The position numbers and the translations under genes were made by a program. A stretch of 11,522 bases of DNA from JAEUNX01 sp034004685 (GTDB lineage: Bacteria > Pseudomonadota > Gammaproteobacteria > Burkholderiales > Rhodocyclaceae), in the NCBI GenBank assembly GCA_034004685.1, contig JAVEWG010000065.1, positions 1-11,522 on the forward strand, read 5' to 3'. Below are positions 1 to 5,877 of the stretch, one piece after another. Under the pieces are notes generated by a model. The model saw only the letters and a program-made list of their open reading frames with translations, did not search any database and had not been told where the DNA came from. Within the stretch, counting starts at the first letter, position 1. Every line of letters starts with the position of its first letter.

Positions 1-2
1 TA

Positions 3-146
3 TCCCCGGCCCAGTTCGACGAGCAACCCATCGGGGCCCTGCGCAGCGGCCCGGCCTTCGCCCAGCACACCGATGAAATCCTGCGGGAAGCCGGCCTGGA
101 CGCCGGGGCCATCGCCGCCCTGCGGGCTCAGGGCGCCATCGCCTGA
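3..146 (+). CDS. CaiB/BaiF-type CoA transferase, C-terminal end (5' end outside window)
   Basis: Only the last 47 codons and the TGA stop are present; the reading frame begins at base 3. The peptide starts SPAQFDEQPIG, continues through QHTDEILREAGLD and ends LRAQGAIA. The HT-[DE]-EIL-x-x-GLD block followed by a short IAxLRAxGxI helix is the usual C-terminus of family III (CaiB/BaiF) acyl-CoA transferases. These move CoA between carboxylic acids and acyl-CoA thioesters in the cytoplasm. The substrate cannot be told from this fragment. Codon use is strongly GC-rich, as in the ahcY flank. A hairpin terminator follows 19 bases after the stop, so this is the end of its transcription unit. It converges on the displaced metF tail. 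Confidence 0.8.
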   Translation, partial: SPAQFDEQPIGALRSGPAFAQHTDEILREAGLDAGAIAALRAQGAIA

Positions 147-165
147 GCACCCGGCAGCCCCCCAC

Positions 166-190
166 ATGCCGCCCACCGGGGCGGCATTTT
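166..190 (+). terminator. Rho-independent terminator of the CoA transferase gene
   Basis: A perfect 9-bp stem, ATGCCGCCC (166-174) with GGGCGGCAT (179-187), closes a 4-base ACCG loop and runs into TTTT. The T run is on the plus strand, so it fits the upstream CoA transferase. Before the insertion it also lay just past the metF stop, but no T run follows it on the minus strand. Confidence 0.8.
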
Positions 191-193
191 CAT

Positions 194-249
194 TTACAGC
201 CCCAGGCGGCGGACGATCTCGGTGGTAAGCCCGGCCTGGTTCATGCAAT
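194..249 (-). pseudogene. metF: Displaced 3' tail of the host metF gene
   Basis: Read on the minus strand this encodes CMNQAGLTTEIVRRLGL followed by TAA (194-196). It matches the end of the intact metF at 9287-10120 (CMNQAGLTTEICKRLGFK). The GC-rich codons here (GTC CGC CGC CTG GGG CTG) resemble the host flank, whereas the tail attached to metF uses AT-richer codons. I infer that this is the ancestral metF end, cut off by integration of the 9.1-kb element. Upstream of base 249 on the minus strand the frame continues into unrelated element sequence up to about 418. That run has no family resemblance and no metF homology, so it is not a functional gene. Confidence 0.88.
231..249. repeat. Left attachment-site core, 19-bp direct repeat
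   Basis: The sequence ccggcctggttcatgcaat is identical to 9327-9345. On the minus strand it covers metF codons for part of Y-C-M-N-Q-A-G. Flanking bases diverge on both sides: to the left the two copies are only similar (GATCTCGGTGGTAAGC against GATCTCAGTTGTGAGT), as expected for homologous but different metF tails; to the right they are unrelated. The crossover must lie within these 19 bp. Confidence 0.88.
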
Positions 250-482
250 TTCTTCTGGAAAACGCTGAGCTGCCCTTGGTTACTGGGTTTATCAGGAATT
301 TTGGACCGACCATTTTGACGTCACCCACCAAATTCCCACCGGCACAAGGTATGGTGGGCTGACATTGAATTGCTGAAAAATTTTTCGCTCGTATCGATGC
401 AATTTCTCGTCCCACCACCTACCCAACCATCCATAGAGAATTGATGGCTGAGCAGGGGTCAGGAGACAAATTCTGCCAAGTT

Positions 483-1667
483 TCAGGGCTGTGCGCTCGA
501 CTTTTTCAGGTCGCTCCAGGTGTTGCCCATCGCGTTGGCAGCAGCATCCGCAGCAGCCAGCAAGGTATCGTCGGCAAGGTGTGAGTACCTGGCTGTCTGA
601 ACGATGTTGGCATGCCCGAGTGCGCGGCTGACCACAAATAAGGAGTGGCCTGCATTCACGAGATTACTGGCGAAGGTGTGGCGGAGGTCATGAATGCGAA
701 CATCCTTCAATCCAGCCCTCCGACATGCCGTATGCCAAGGCTCATGAAAATCCGTATAGGGCTTCAAGGTTCTCGGGTTGGGCAAGACATAGGGACACCC
801 TTTCCAACGGGGCAGCCCTTTCAGCAACTCGACTGCATCGGTGGAAAGTGGCACATGGCGCATCTTGCCTGACTTGGAGAGGGGAATCTTCCACGTACGG
901 CGATCGAGATCAAAATGCTCCCACTTGGCATTCAGTAGTTCCAGTTTGCGGCAACCCAGCATCAGAAGCAGCGCAACGATGTACTTCAACTGCTTGTTGA
1001 TGCTTTTTTCAACGGCAACGCGCAAGCGCTGAATCTCCTCCTGAGTCAGGAAACGCTCACGGCCTTCGACGAGGAATTGCTTCGCTCCAGCGGCAGGATT
1101 GACGTCTGAACCGGGAATGCCCCGCTTCTTTGCGACGTTGTACATATAGCGAATCTGGACGATGAACTTGTTTGCGGTGCCTGCTGCATAGCCAGCCTTA
1201 CGCATCGATTGCTGGGCATCAATGACATCCTGCTGGGTCAGCTCATCAAGAAATTTGGAGCCAAAACGAGGCAACAAATGCGTCTGGTGGAAGCTGTAGT
1301 CGGATTGCATGTTGCGCCGATAGCTCTGCAGGTACGGCAGATAGGTATCACGATAAAACTCGGCAATTGTCGGGGTCGAACGTTTGATCTTTCGTTCTTC
1401 GACGGGGTCATCACCAAGAACCACACGGGAACGCAGCCTTTCAGCGGCTGTCCGTGCTTTGTCGAAACTGATGGATTGAGCGTCGCCGATCTTGAACATA
1501 CGTTGAATTGTCCGCTCGCGGTATCGCAGGTAGTAGGTCTTACCACCTGAGATGCGGACTTCAAGCGTAAAGCCCTTGATGCTGGTGTCGAAATACTCGA
1601 TGCGGTTTTTCCCCTCTGGGCATTTGGCGCTGCGGACGAAGGCGGCATCCAGACTGACTTTAGGCAT
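483..1667 (-). CDS. int: Site-specific tyrosine recombinase (integrase)
   Basis: A 394-residue integrase of the type common on proteobacterial islands and prophages. I chose ATG 1665-1667 (MPKVSLDAAF) because AAGGAG lies 7 bases upstream; the open frame extends 22 codons further but has no better start. An N-terminal arm-binding region (about 5-90, with ISGGKTYYLRYR) is followed by a core-binding domain (about 100-200) and the catalytic domain. The expected active-site set is present: R240 (GCRKLELL), K265 (LSKSGKMRHVPL), H326 and R329 (HDLRHTFAS), H352 (LGHANIVQTARYSH) and nucleophile Y361. The protein appears full length and intact. It sits beside the left repeat, the usual place for the enzyme that catalyses insertion and excision at a core site. 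I see no excisionase gene next to it. Confidence 0.95.
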   Translation of the reverse strand: MPKVSLDAAFVRSAKCPEGKNRIEYFDTSIKGFTLEVRISGGKTYYLRYRERTIQRMFKIGDAQSISFDKARTAAERLRSRVVLGDDPVEERKIKRSTPTIAEFYRDTYLPYLQSYRRNMQSDYSFHQTHLLPRFGSKFLDELTQQDVIDAQQSMRKAGYAAGTANKFIVQIRYMYNVAKKRGIPGSDVNPAAGAKQFLVEGRERFLTQEEIQRLRVAVEKSINKQLKYIVALLLMLGCRKLELLNAKWEHFDLDRRTWKIPLSKSGKMRHVPLSTDAVELLKGLPRWKGCPYVLPNPRTLKPYTDFHEPWHTACRRAGLKDVRIHDLRHTFASNLVNAGHSLFVVSRALGHANIVQTARYSHLADDTLLAAADAAANAMGNTWSDLKKSSAQP

Positions 1668-1743
1668 GTTGATGCTCCTTGGTGACGCGAGACTGTTGAT
1701 GAAATGAATACGCAGGCAGGTCAGCGCATCCAAACGAATATGC

Positions 1744-1771
1744 AGTATTCAAATTTGTCTTCATGATTCAA
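1744..1771 (-). promoter_or_regulatory. Candidate integrase promoter with overlapping inverted repeat
   Basis: Read on the minus strand, TTGAAT (1766-1771) and AATACT (1744-1749) are 16 bp apart, each matching 4 of 6 positions of the sigma-70 consensus, about 77 bp upstream of the integrase start. The inverted repeat GAATA-TGCAG-TATTC (1736-1750) overlaps the putative -10 box. GAATAYGCAG also recurs at 1706-1715, 30 bp away. These could be regulator or recombinase arm sites. Weak boxes, so low confidence. Confidence 0.35.
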
Positions 1772-1966
1772 AAATCCGATTAGTTTCAGAGAGATATTGG
1801 GCGCTCCGGGGAGGGGCGACACGCGGCATCTGCTCGGGGGTCACGGTTGGGAAAATCGAGGAGGCGGGAGGCCACGAAGAATTCGCGTGGGTGAAATCTG
1901 GCGACCGATATCCAATTTGTAGTAGCCACCGTGGCCCGAAAGCCACGATGATGAAGGGAGGGGGAA

Positions 1967-2290
1967 TCAATCGATGTAGAAGCGAAGGTCGCCGCAGTGG
2001 TCGCAGCACGCCACGCCCAACTGCATCACTCCTTGCTGCGCAAGGTTCTCCAGGCAGAGCGTCACCAGCCGCTGGCCAATGTCACTCAAACTTGACCAGT
2101 AATCCGCACCAAGTAATTCCTCGGGGCTGTAGGGCATATCCGGCAGGAGGTGCCGATGAATCTCCTGAACACGCAGCTTCACCGAGTCATGGAGGTAGCC
2201 ATCGACCCGGAATTTTCCGAGGACGGTCACCATATCCTCATCTTGGTTAGCGAGGTGGAAAGCTGCATTGGCATTGATCTGACTAAACAT
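1967..2290 (-). CDS. Hypothetical protein, 107 aa
   Basis: I do not recognise a function. The start is ATG 2288-2290, with GGAG 6 bases upstream; a TTG four codons earlier has no ribosome site and overlaps that GGAG. The protein has a mixed N-terminal half, then PYSPEELLGADYWSSLSD and a helix (about 68-87, IGQRLVTLCLENLAQQG). It ends with a CCDHC cluster (95-99) just before the C-terminus, which could bind a metal or be a remnant of a larger zinc-binding fold. Small proteins with a W-x-x-L...G-x-R-x...G pattern are common in integrative elements, but this is only a resemblance. It lies between the helicase and the integrase in the same orientation. The upstream gap to the helicase is 294 bp, so it probably has its own promoter. 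A hairpin CGTGGC/GCCACG (1930-1947) lies downstream without a T run. Confidence 0.7.
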   Translation of the reverse strand: MFSQINANAAFHLANQDEDMVTVLGKFRVDGYLHDSVKLRVQEIHRHLLPDMPYSPEELLGADYWSSLSDIGQRLVTLCLENLAQQGVMQLGVACCDHCGDLRFYID

Positions 2291-2584
2291 TTGAATCTCC
2301 AAATAGTTAATTGGCTAACGAAACCTGCAATCCGTCGATCAAGTGACGGGAATCAAGAAATATCTAAAGACCAATGAATGAAGAGGGAGAAGGGCTCCCA
2401 GGGGAGGGGGGGAGGGAGTGCAAAACGGCAAACCTCAGGGGCCAGCCCCCAAATTCGACGGTGCTTCGAATTTGAGAGCTAATGCCCAACGATCTCTTAG
2501 CAACTCGCGTGGAATGCATCCCCCCTCCCCCTCTCGTGGCGAGGGGGCGTGCCATCGCTTAGAGTGGAAGGGAGCGACCTGACA
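2291..2584. other. Gene-free interval with G-rich tract and stem-loops
   Basis: No supported gene. Three structured patches stand out. A plus-strand G-rich run with only single A interruptions lies at about 2401-2417 and can form four G-tracts. A perfect 9-bp inverted repeat with a 7-base loop is at 2450-2474. A pyrimidine-rich hairpin, CCCCCTC...GAGGGGG, lies at about 2528-2548. The last has no T run on either strand, so it is not a classical terminator of the helicase gene. Immediately downstream of a helicase gene, such structure could belong to a replication origin; this is inference only. Confidence 0.4.
2450..2474. repeat. Perfect 9-bp inverted repeat, CAAATTCGA/TCGAATTTG
   Basis: CAAATTCGA (2450-2458) pairs with TCGAATTTG (2466-2474) around a CGGTGCT loop. 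It is not followed by a T run on either strand, so it is not a standard terminator. It lies 110 bp past the helicase stop in a gene-free interval. Confidence 0.6.
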
Positions 2585-3979
2585 TCAATAGATACCGTCT
2601 TCCGGCTCCGGCAACACTTCAGAAAACTTATCCTGTGTTTTCTTTAGCGGCACCCGCCATCGCGTCAGACCCTTGCTGCGGGTGGGTTCCCCGAGAATTT
2701 CCCGGAGGGCGGTATGGCATTCCTTGAACTGGAGATTCGTGGGCTGGAGAATGGCCAAGGCAGTCAGTACCGCAGTGGCGGTCATGAGTGGGATATCTTC
2801 TTGCCCGACCCGGTCCAGGTCCAGCCGAGCCAAAAGGCGCTCATGGATGTAGCCAGTCTTGCGATGGTTCTGATTATGGGATTCCAGCAAGGCCTCCTCA
2901 TGGGAGTTCAGCCACCAGCGTTCTCCCTTTTGAAAGTCAAGTGCCAACTGAGCGAACAATTGCTGGGTATCAATCCCATGGTCGTAATTGATTCGCACCA
3001 CCGCGATGGTCCAGAACCTCGTGTTCCCGCTCGAATCGATGAGGAAGTCCTCTTCATTGACGCTGGCCGCGAAGACGGTGCGCCGCTGATATTCCGAGTC
3101 TCCACGACCATAGGGTTTTCGTAGTCTGTCTCGATCATTGGTCAGGAATCCCTTGAGGCGGCTGACATCCTTCTTGAAACTGCTATCAAGCTCACCGATT
3201 TCCACGATCCAGGCGCTGATTGCTGTCAGAATGGTGTCCTTGTTCCCTGCGTCCAGGTGAAGGCCTAACTTGACCGCGAATTCACGCAGACCATCATCCG
3301 GGACAAGTGATGCTATCCATGAGGTCTTGCCGATCGACTGAGGTCCTTGCAAGGTCAGCACGCCACGCGCTTTGAAGCCGTAAGGTTTGAGGGCTGCTGC
3401 CACGGCGCTGAGAAGCCAGCGGTAGATCACGATTTCTTTGAGGTGCTTCGGATAGCCTTCACGGATTTCGAGGGTCGCGTAAATTGCCCCCAACCTATCC
3501 ACGCCATCCCAAGGCTTGCTGGTGATCCAGTCGGCGATGGGGTTGTATTGGTGCCGGTCGCCCAGTACTTCGACGCAGCGAGCCACACAGCTGATTGGCA
3601 GACAATTAAGTGCAGCAAGGCTTTCGATCAACGTCATTGCCACACTGTCGGCGTTATCGGAGCTTCCTTGGTGTCCTGGGTAGCGAATCTGTAGTCGTTT
3701 CCGGATGACGTCATATCGCACCGTCACGCTGTATGCCTGCAGCAGGTGATCCACATTCTCAATCGTACCCGGCAGTTGAGTAGTTCCGGGCCAGCGCCGA
3801 TGCGGAAAGGTATCGAGGTCCAGGGCTTTGGGCCGCTTTCTAGGAGGCGGTGGTTCCTTGTGAAGATCTGGCACGATTTGCTGCTGTGCGCTGTTAGTTT
3901 GCGAGTCCTGTATTGGCTTGGTGATGCGTATTGCCCGAGGGTCGATCAAACGGGACCGCTCCTCTATTTCTGTGCTCAT
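2585..3979 (-). CDS. VapE/VirE-family P-loop helicase, putative replication protein
   Basis: A 464-residue protein of the virulence-associated protein E (VirE) family, AAA+-like SF3-type helicases used by phages and satellites for their own replication. The start is ATG 3977-3979 with AAGGAG 5 bases upstream. Residues 1-60 are polar and proline-rich and probably disordered. The family block begins near NPIADWITSKPWDGVDRL (146-163). Walker A is GPQSIGKTS (212-220), Walker B is WIVEIGELD (257-265), the sensor region is VFAASVNEEDF (302-312), and a conserved arginine lies in NTRFWTI (319-325). No primase (TOPRIM or prim-pol) domain is fused, and none is encoded elsewhere in the element. A host or helper primase would be needed if it replicates. 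Its upstream region carries an inverted repeat (4010-4033) that may control it. Confidence 0.88.
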   Translation of the reverse strand: MSTEIEERSRLIDPRAIRITKPIQDSQTNSAQQQIVPDLHKEPPPPRKRPKALDLDTFPHRRWPGTTQLPGTIENVDHLLQAYSVTVRYDVIRKRLQIRYPGHQGSSDNADSVAMTLIESLAALNCLPISCVARCVEVLGDRHQYNPIADWITSKPWDGVDRLGAIYATLEIREGYPKHLKEIVIYRWLLSAVAAALKPYGFKARGVLTLQGPQSIGKTSWIASLVPDDGLREFAVKLGLHLDAGNKDTILTAISAWIVEIGELDSSFKKDVSRLKGFLTNDRDRLRKPYGRGDSEYQRRTVFAASVNEEDFLIDSSGNTRFWTIAVVRINYDHGIDTQQLFAQLALDFQKGERWWLNSHEEALLESHNQNHRKTGYIHERLLARLDLDRVGQEDIPLMTATAVLTALAILQPTNLQFKECHTALREILGEPTRSKGLTRWRVPLKKTQDKFSEVLPEPEDGIY

Positions 3980-4009
3980 TTCTTCTCCTTCCAGATGTTG
4001 TTCAGAGTG

Positions 4010-4033
4010 GTACTTCCTTGAACCTAGAAGTAC
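4010..4033. promoter_or_regulatory. Inverted repeat GTACTTC-N10-GAAGTAC before the helicase gene
   Basis: Perfect 7-bp arms (4010-4016 and 4027-4033) are separated by 10 bp, giving 17 bp between arm starts, a spacing suited to a dimeric regulator. The site lies 30-54 bp upstream of the helicase start codon, within its probable leader or promoter. It could also form an RNA hairpin in the leader. Not the same sequence as the GTCACG sites by the XRE gene. Confidence 0.45.
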
Positions 4034-4176
4034 GTTAACTAAACGGGTTCATAACCATCTGATCTATCGAAGGAAAATATGAGCGATAACAATTTGCTAA
4101 TAGCATATTTTTTTGGGGTTATTGCTGTTTTGTGGCCGGGTTTTGAGCAGCCAAGCGTCGGCGAAAATAAAAAATG

Positions 4177-4213
4177 CCTCCCCCTCCCCCTCCCCCTCCC
4201 CCTCCCCCCTCCC
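4177..4213. repeat. (CCCCCT)n hexamer repeat, potential G-quadruplex on the minus strand
   Basis: Four exact TCCCCC units (4179-4202), then one with an extra C (4203-4209) and a short TCCC. The minus strand therefore has five tracts of five or six G and one of three G, with single-A loops, which satisfies the classical G-quadruplex rule several times over. It is the coding-strand side for the helicase gene, about 200 bp upstream of its start. Such a hexamer tract is also prone to length change by slippage. Confidence 0.8.
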
Positions 4214-4322
4214 GCACCCAGACACACGAACCCCTCCGCCCATCGGCGGATCAGGGGCGTCATGGGCAGTCTGGCCGCAGACGAGCCATTTCAGAGGGCG
4301 TTAATGGTGGGGCCTCAGTCAC

Positions 4323-4350
4323 AGCCCCGGTGGGCAAGATCGGGGCTTTT
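4323..4350 (+). terminator. Terminator-like hairpin on the plus strand
   Basis: AGCCCCG (4323-4329) pairs with CGGGGCT (4341-4347) around an 11-base loop and continues into a short run of four T. On the minus strand no T run follows the stem. All neighbouring supported genes are on the minus strand, so this would end an unidentified plus-strand transcript. Confidence 0.5.
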
Positions 4351-4407
4351 CTGTCACGAAAGCAAGATCACCCAAAAATCATGGTGAGCGCCAGGAGGGC
4401 TTCCGGG

Positions 4408-4827
4408 TCAGTCGATCACAGCCCTGATTTCCTTGGCCTCTGGTTGCAGCAGAGAAAAATTCAACAGCCAGTGGTAATGCCGTGCGCAGTTCTCGCCAAA
4501 TGCACCTTCATTGAATGAGAGATTGCTGAATGCATACAAGCAGGCAGTTATTCCAAAGGCATCGGCGGTCATGTTGCCCTCATAACCGTTGTCGGCAACG
4601 ATCTTGAAGGTCTCATCCAGATTCGGCGCCATGTAGAAGCCGCCATTGCTCAGGCGGTAGAAATGCCAGTAACCGCCGGTATAGCTTTCCGCCAACTGCT
4701 CGGCAAACTGATACACCATCGGTTCGACGACAAGCGGATAGCGAATGCCGAAATGCTGGTCGGCAGTGTCCAGGCGTTGAGCTTCCGGGACGAGGGTAGC
4801 GGTGATGATGTGGTTTTGGCGTTGCAT
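4408..4827 (-). CDS. klcA: KlcA/ArdB-family antirestriction protein
   Basis: A 139-residue protein of the ArdB/KlcA antirestriction family, which protects incoming DNA from type I restriction by a non-DNA-mimic mechanism. The start is ATG 4825-4827 with GGAG 5 bases upstream; the 14 codons further upstream lack a ribosome site. Family signatures are clear: TGGYWHFYRLSNGGFYMAP (50-68), DNGYEGNMTADAFGITACLY (79-98), LSFNEG (103-108), ARHYHWL (115-121) and the PEAKEIRAVID ending. Length fits the family. It is the last gene of the leftmost small-gene run. About 240 bp separates it from the 34-codon frame upstream. That gap shows a small TCCGG/CCGGA hairpin and a G-rich tract (about 4950-4968) but no convincing gene. 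Its presence fits an element that moves between hosts. Confidence 0.92.
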   Translation of the reverse strand: MQRQNHIITATLVPEAQRLDTADQHFGIRYPLVVEPMVYQFAEQLAESYTGGYWHFYRLSNGGFYMAPNLDETFKIVADNGYEGNMTADAFGITACLYAFSNLSFNEGAFGENCARHYHWLLNFSLLQPEAKEIRAVID

Positions 4828-5065
4828 AGAGACTCCATGAATTTTGGTGGAACTGCTCCCCTCCTGCACCCCAGCGGAAAATCCAAGGCGAGCGCATGCC
4901 TCCGGACGAAACCGGACAGGCTCAGGGTGGAACTTGGAGTAGGCGCTACAGGGGGAGGAGGGAGGGCAGCTTCGGCGAAATTGCCTGCTGCTGTGTCAGG
5001 CGGATGCTGCGAATGCTATGGTTTCGGCGTTGGGAATGGCCGACTTGGGCGTTACAAGGAACGGC

Positions 5066-5170
5066 TCAATCTCGATAACGCAATGCTGCCAAGGCGGTGA
5101 CACAAGAAAAAGCCGTGTCCTGATCCCACATCGTGATGGTGTCAATAGCATTGATGATGTGCATATCCAT
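5066..5170 (-). CDS. Possible micro-protein, 34 aa
   Basis: A short frame starting ATG 5168-5170 (MDMHIINAIDTITMW) and ending LAALRYRD-stop. AGGA lies 9 bases upstream, inside the last codons of the preceding 55-codon gene, and only 4 bases separate that stop from this start, so translational coupling is likely if the frame is real. The sequence looks like one amphipathic helix with no signal or membrane segment. A competing frame begins at ATG 5176-5178, but its ATG is only one base from the AGGA. No family recognised. Confidence 0.4.
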   Translation of the reverse strand: MDMHIINAIDTITMWDQDTAFSCVTALAALRYRD

Positions 5171-5174
5171 GATT

Positions 5175-5342
5175 TCATTTCCTCAGTTTGATGATGTAAA
5201 ACAGAATCCCGGCAGCAATCACGACAAGGACTGCAATCCAGGGGCGGTCAAAAGCCAGTAATGCGGTTGCTGCAATACCCAGCCAGCGGGTCGGGCCGAA
5301 GCACATCCCCAATACGGCAGCCGTGACCAAAGCGGCAGTCAT
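5175..5342 (-). CDS. Small two-helix membrane protein, 55 aa
   Basis: The frame starts at ATG 5340-5342, 12 bases after the stop of the 152-codon gene, with a weak GGAAG just upstream. The protein has two hydrophobic stretches, about 3-15 (AALVTAAVLGMCF) together with about 21-31, and 35-51 (WIAVLVVIAAGILFYII), joined by a charged FDRPW turn, with a basic IKLRK end. This composition, the tight spacing and the operon position make a real inner-membrane micro-protein likely. Function unknown. It could be a holin-like or regulatory membrane peptide, but nothing in the sequence decides that. Confidence 0.62.
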   Translation of the reverse strand: MTAALVTAAVLGMCFGPTRWLGIAATALLAFDRPWIAVLVVIAAGILFYIIKLRK

Positions 5343-5354
5343 GCTTCCAGCCAA

Positions 5355-5813
5355 TCAGTACTCCGCTTTCCTACGGTGAGTCTGCTTGGCATTCGGCTGG
5401 CTGGCAGGTGCATCAACTTTCAGTTTGGTTGCCATACTCTTGAAGGCTTCGATATCGCCTAGCAGATAGCCACCGTCCTTGTCCTCGCTGGCCTTGACCA
5501 TCCCTTCGGCTTTGAGGACCGCGAACAGGAAGGCCGGGGAGTTGGATGACTTTCCTTGGAAGACCGGACGCATGACCGTGGAACTCATGACTTGGTTGGT
5601 CGGATGCTCGGCAAGCAGCTTCTCGATTTGCATCAGTGCGATCCAGTCGGGATTGAACTGGCCGTTGCCGGTATTCTGGACAACGCGCAGATGGATACTG
5701 TCATCCTCGTGACGGCCAAGCTGATACGTCAGTTCCGATCGACCTGAGAGCGTCGGGCAGGTACCGATTTTCAGAACACGAATCGGCAGTTCGGGTATGG
5801 ATTCCTTCTTCAT
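5355..5813 (-). CDS. Hypothetical protein, 152 aa
   Basis: Not assigned to a function. The start is ATG 5811-5813 (MKKESIPELPIRVLKIG) with AGGA 7 bases upstream. The N-terminal half looks like a compact beta-rich domain (IGTCPTLSGRSELTYQLG, 16-33, then IHLRVVQNTGNG, 40-51). A helical region follows (58-70), then a winged-helix-like stretch (about 93-122, SPAFLFAVLKAEGMVKASED then GGYLLGD). The tail (136-152) is basic and probably disordered (AKQTHRRK). A nucleic-acid-binding role is possible from the basic tail and helix-turn-like C-terminal half, but this is inference. The gene lies 64 bp downstream of the 113-aa gene and 12 bp ahead of the 55-aa membrane protein, in one probable operon. Its leader shares a 14-bp sequence with that of the gene at 7623-8417. 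Confidence 0.75.
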   Translation of the reverse strand: MKKESIPELPIRVLKIGTCPTLSGRSELTYQLGRHEDDSIHLRVVQNTGNGQFNPDWIALMQIEKLLAEHPTNQVMSSTVMRPVFQGKSSNSPAFLFAVLKAEGMVKASEDKDGGYLLGDIEAFKSMATKLKVDAPASQPNAKQTHRRKAEY

Positions 5814-5877
5814 ACAGATTTCCTTTCATTGGTTGGGCCAAAATGGCCTTCATATAAGGTGGTAGCCTTGCCGCGAA

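Larger units (their letters stand above)
3980..4407. other. 428-bp gene-poor interval upstream of the helicase gene
   Basis: No gene here is well supported. The stretch holds an inverted repeat (4010-4033), an AT-rich segment (about 4035-4135) likely to contain the helicase promoter, a C-rich hexamer repeat (4177-4213) and a plus-strand terminator-like hairpin (4323-4350). A plus-strand frame starts at ATG 4079 with AGGA 4 bases upstream. It gives a hydrophobic N-terminus (LLIAYFFGVIAVLW) and then an LP repeat encoded by the hexamers, 102 codons in all. It could be real, but the terminator falls inside it and the composition is low complexity. I leave it as unproven. Confidence 0.45.

Noticed and set aside
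231..249. tRNA-gene attachment site
   Set aside because: No tRNA cloverleaf around either repeat; both lie in metF coding sequence.
194..418. A 74-codon minus-strand frame ending in the metF tail
   Set aside because: Only the last 17 residues are metF-like; the rest is random element sequence joined by the integration event. No ribosome site at its ATG.
645..1648. Several frames of 60-136 codons on both strands inside the integrase region
   Set aside because: All overlap the intact integrase with its catalytic residues; they are frame shadows.
2364..2555. A 63-codon minus-strand frame between the helicase and the 107-aa gene
   Set aside because: No ribosome site, low-complexity Pro/Ser composition from the G/C-rich tracts.
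4039..4263. A 74-codon minus-strand frame with an RG repeat upstream of the helicase
   Set aside because: The repeat is only the hexamer tract translated; no ribosome site at ATG 4263.
4613..5100. Frames of 78-145 codons around the antirestriction gene
   Set aside because: Shadows of the KlcA/ArdB reading frame with no matching start signals or family features.
4996..5178. A 60-codon minus-strand frame starting at 5178
   Set aside because: Its ATG is one base from the AGGA; the overlapping start at 5170 has better spacing. It stays a weak alternative.
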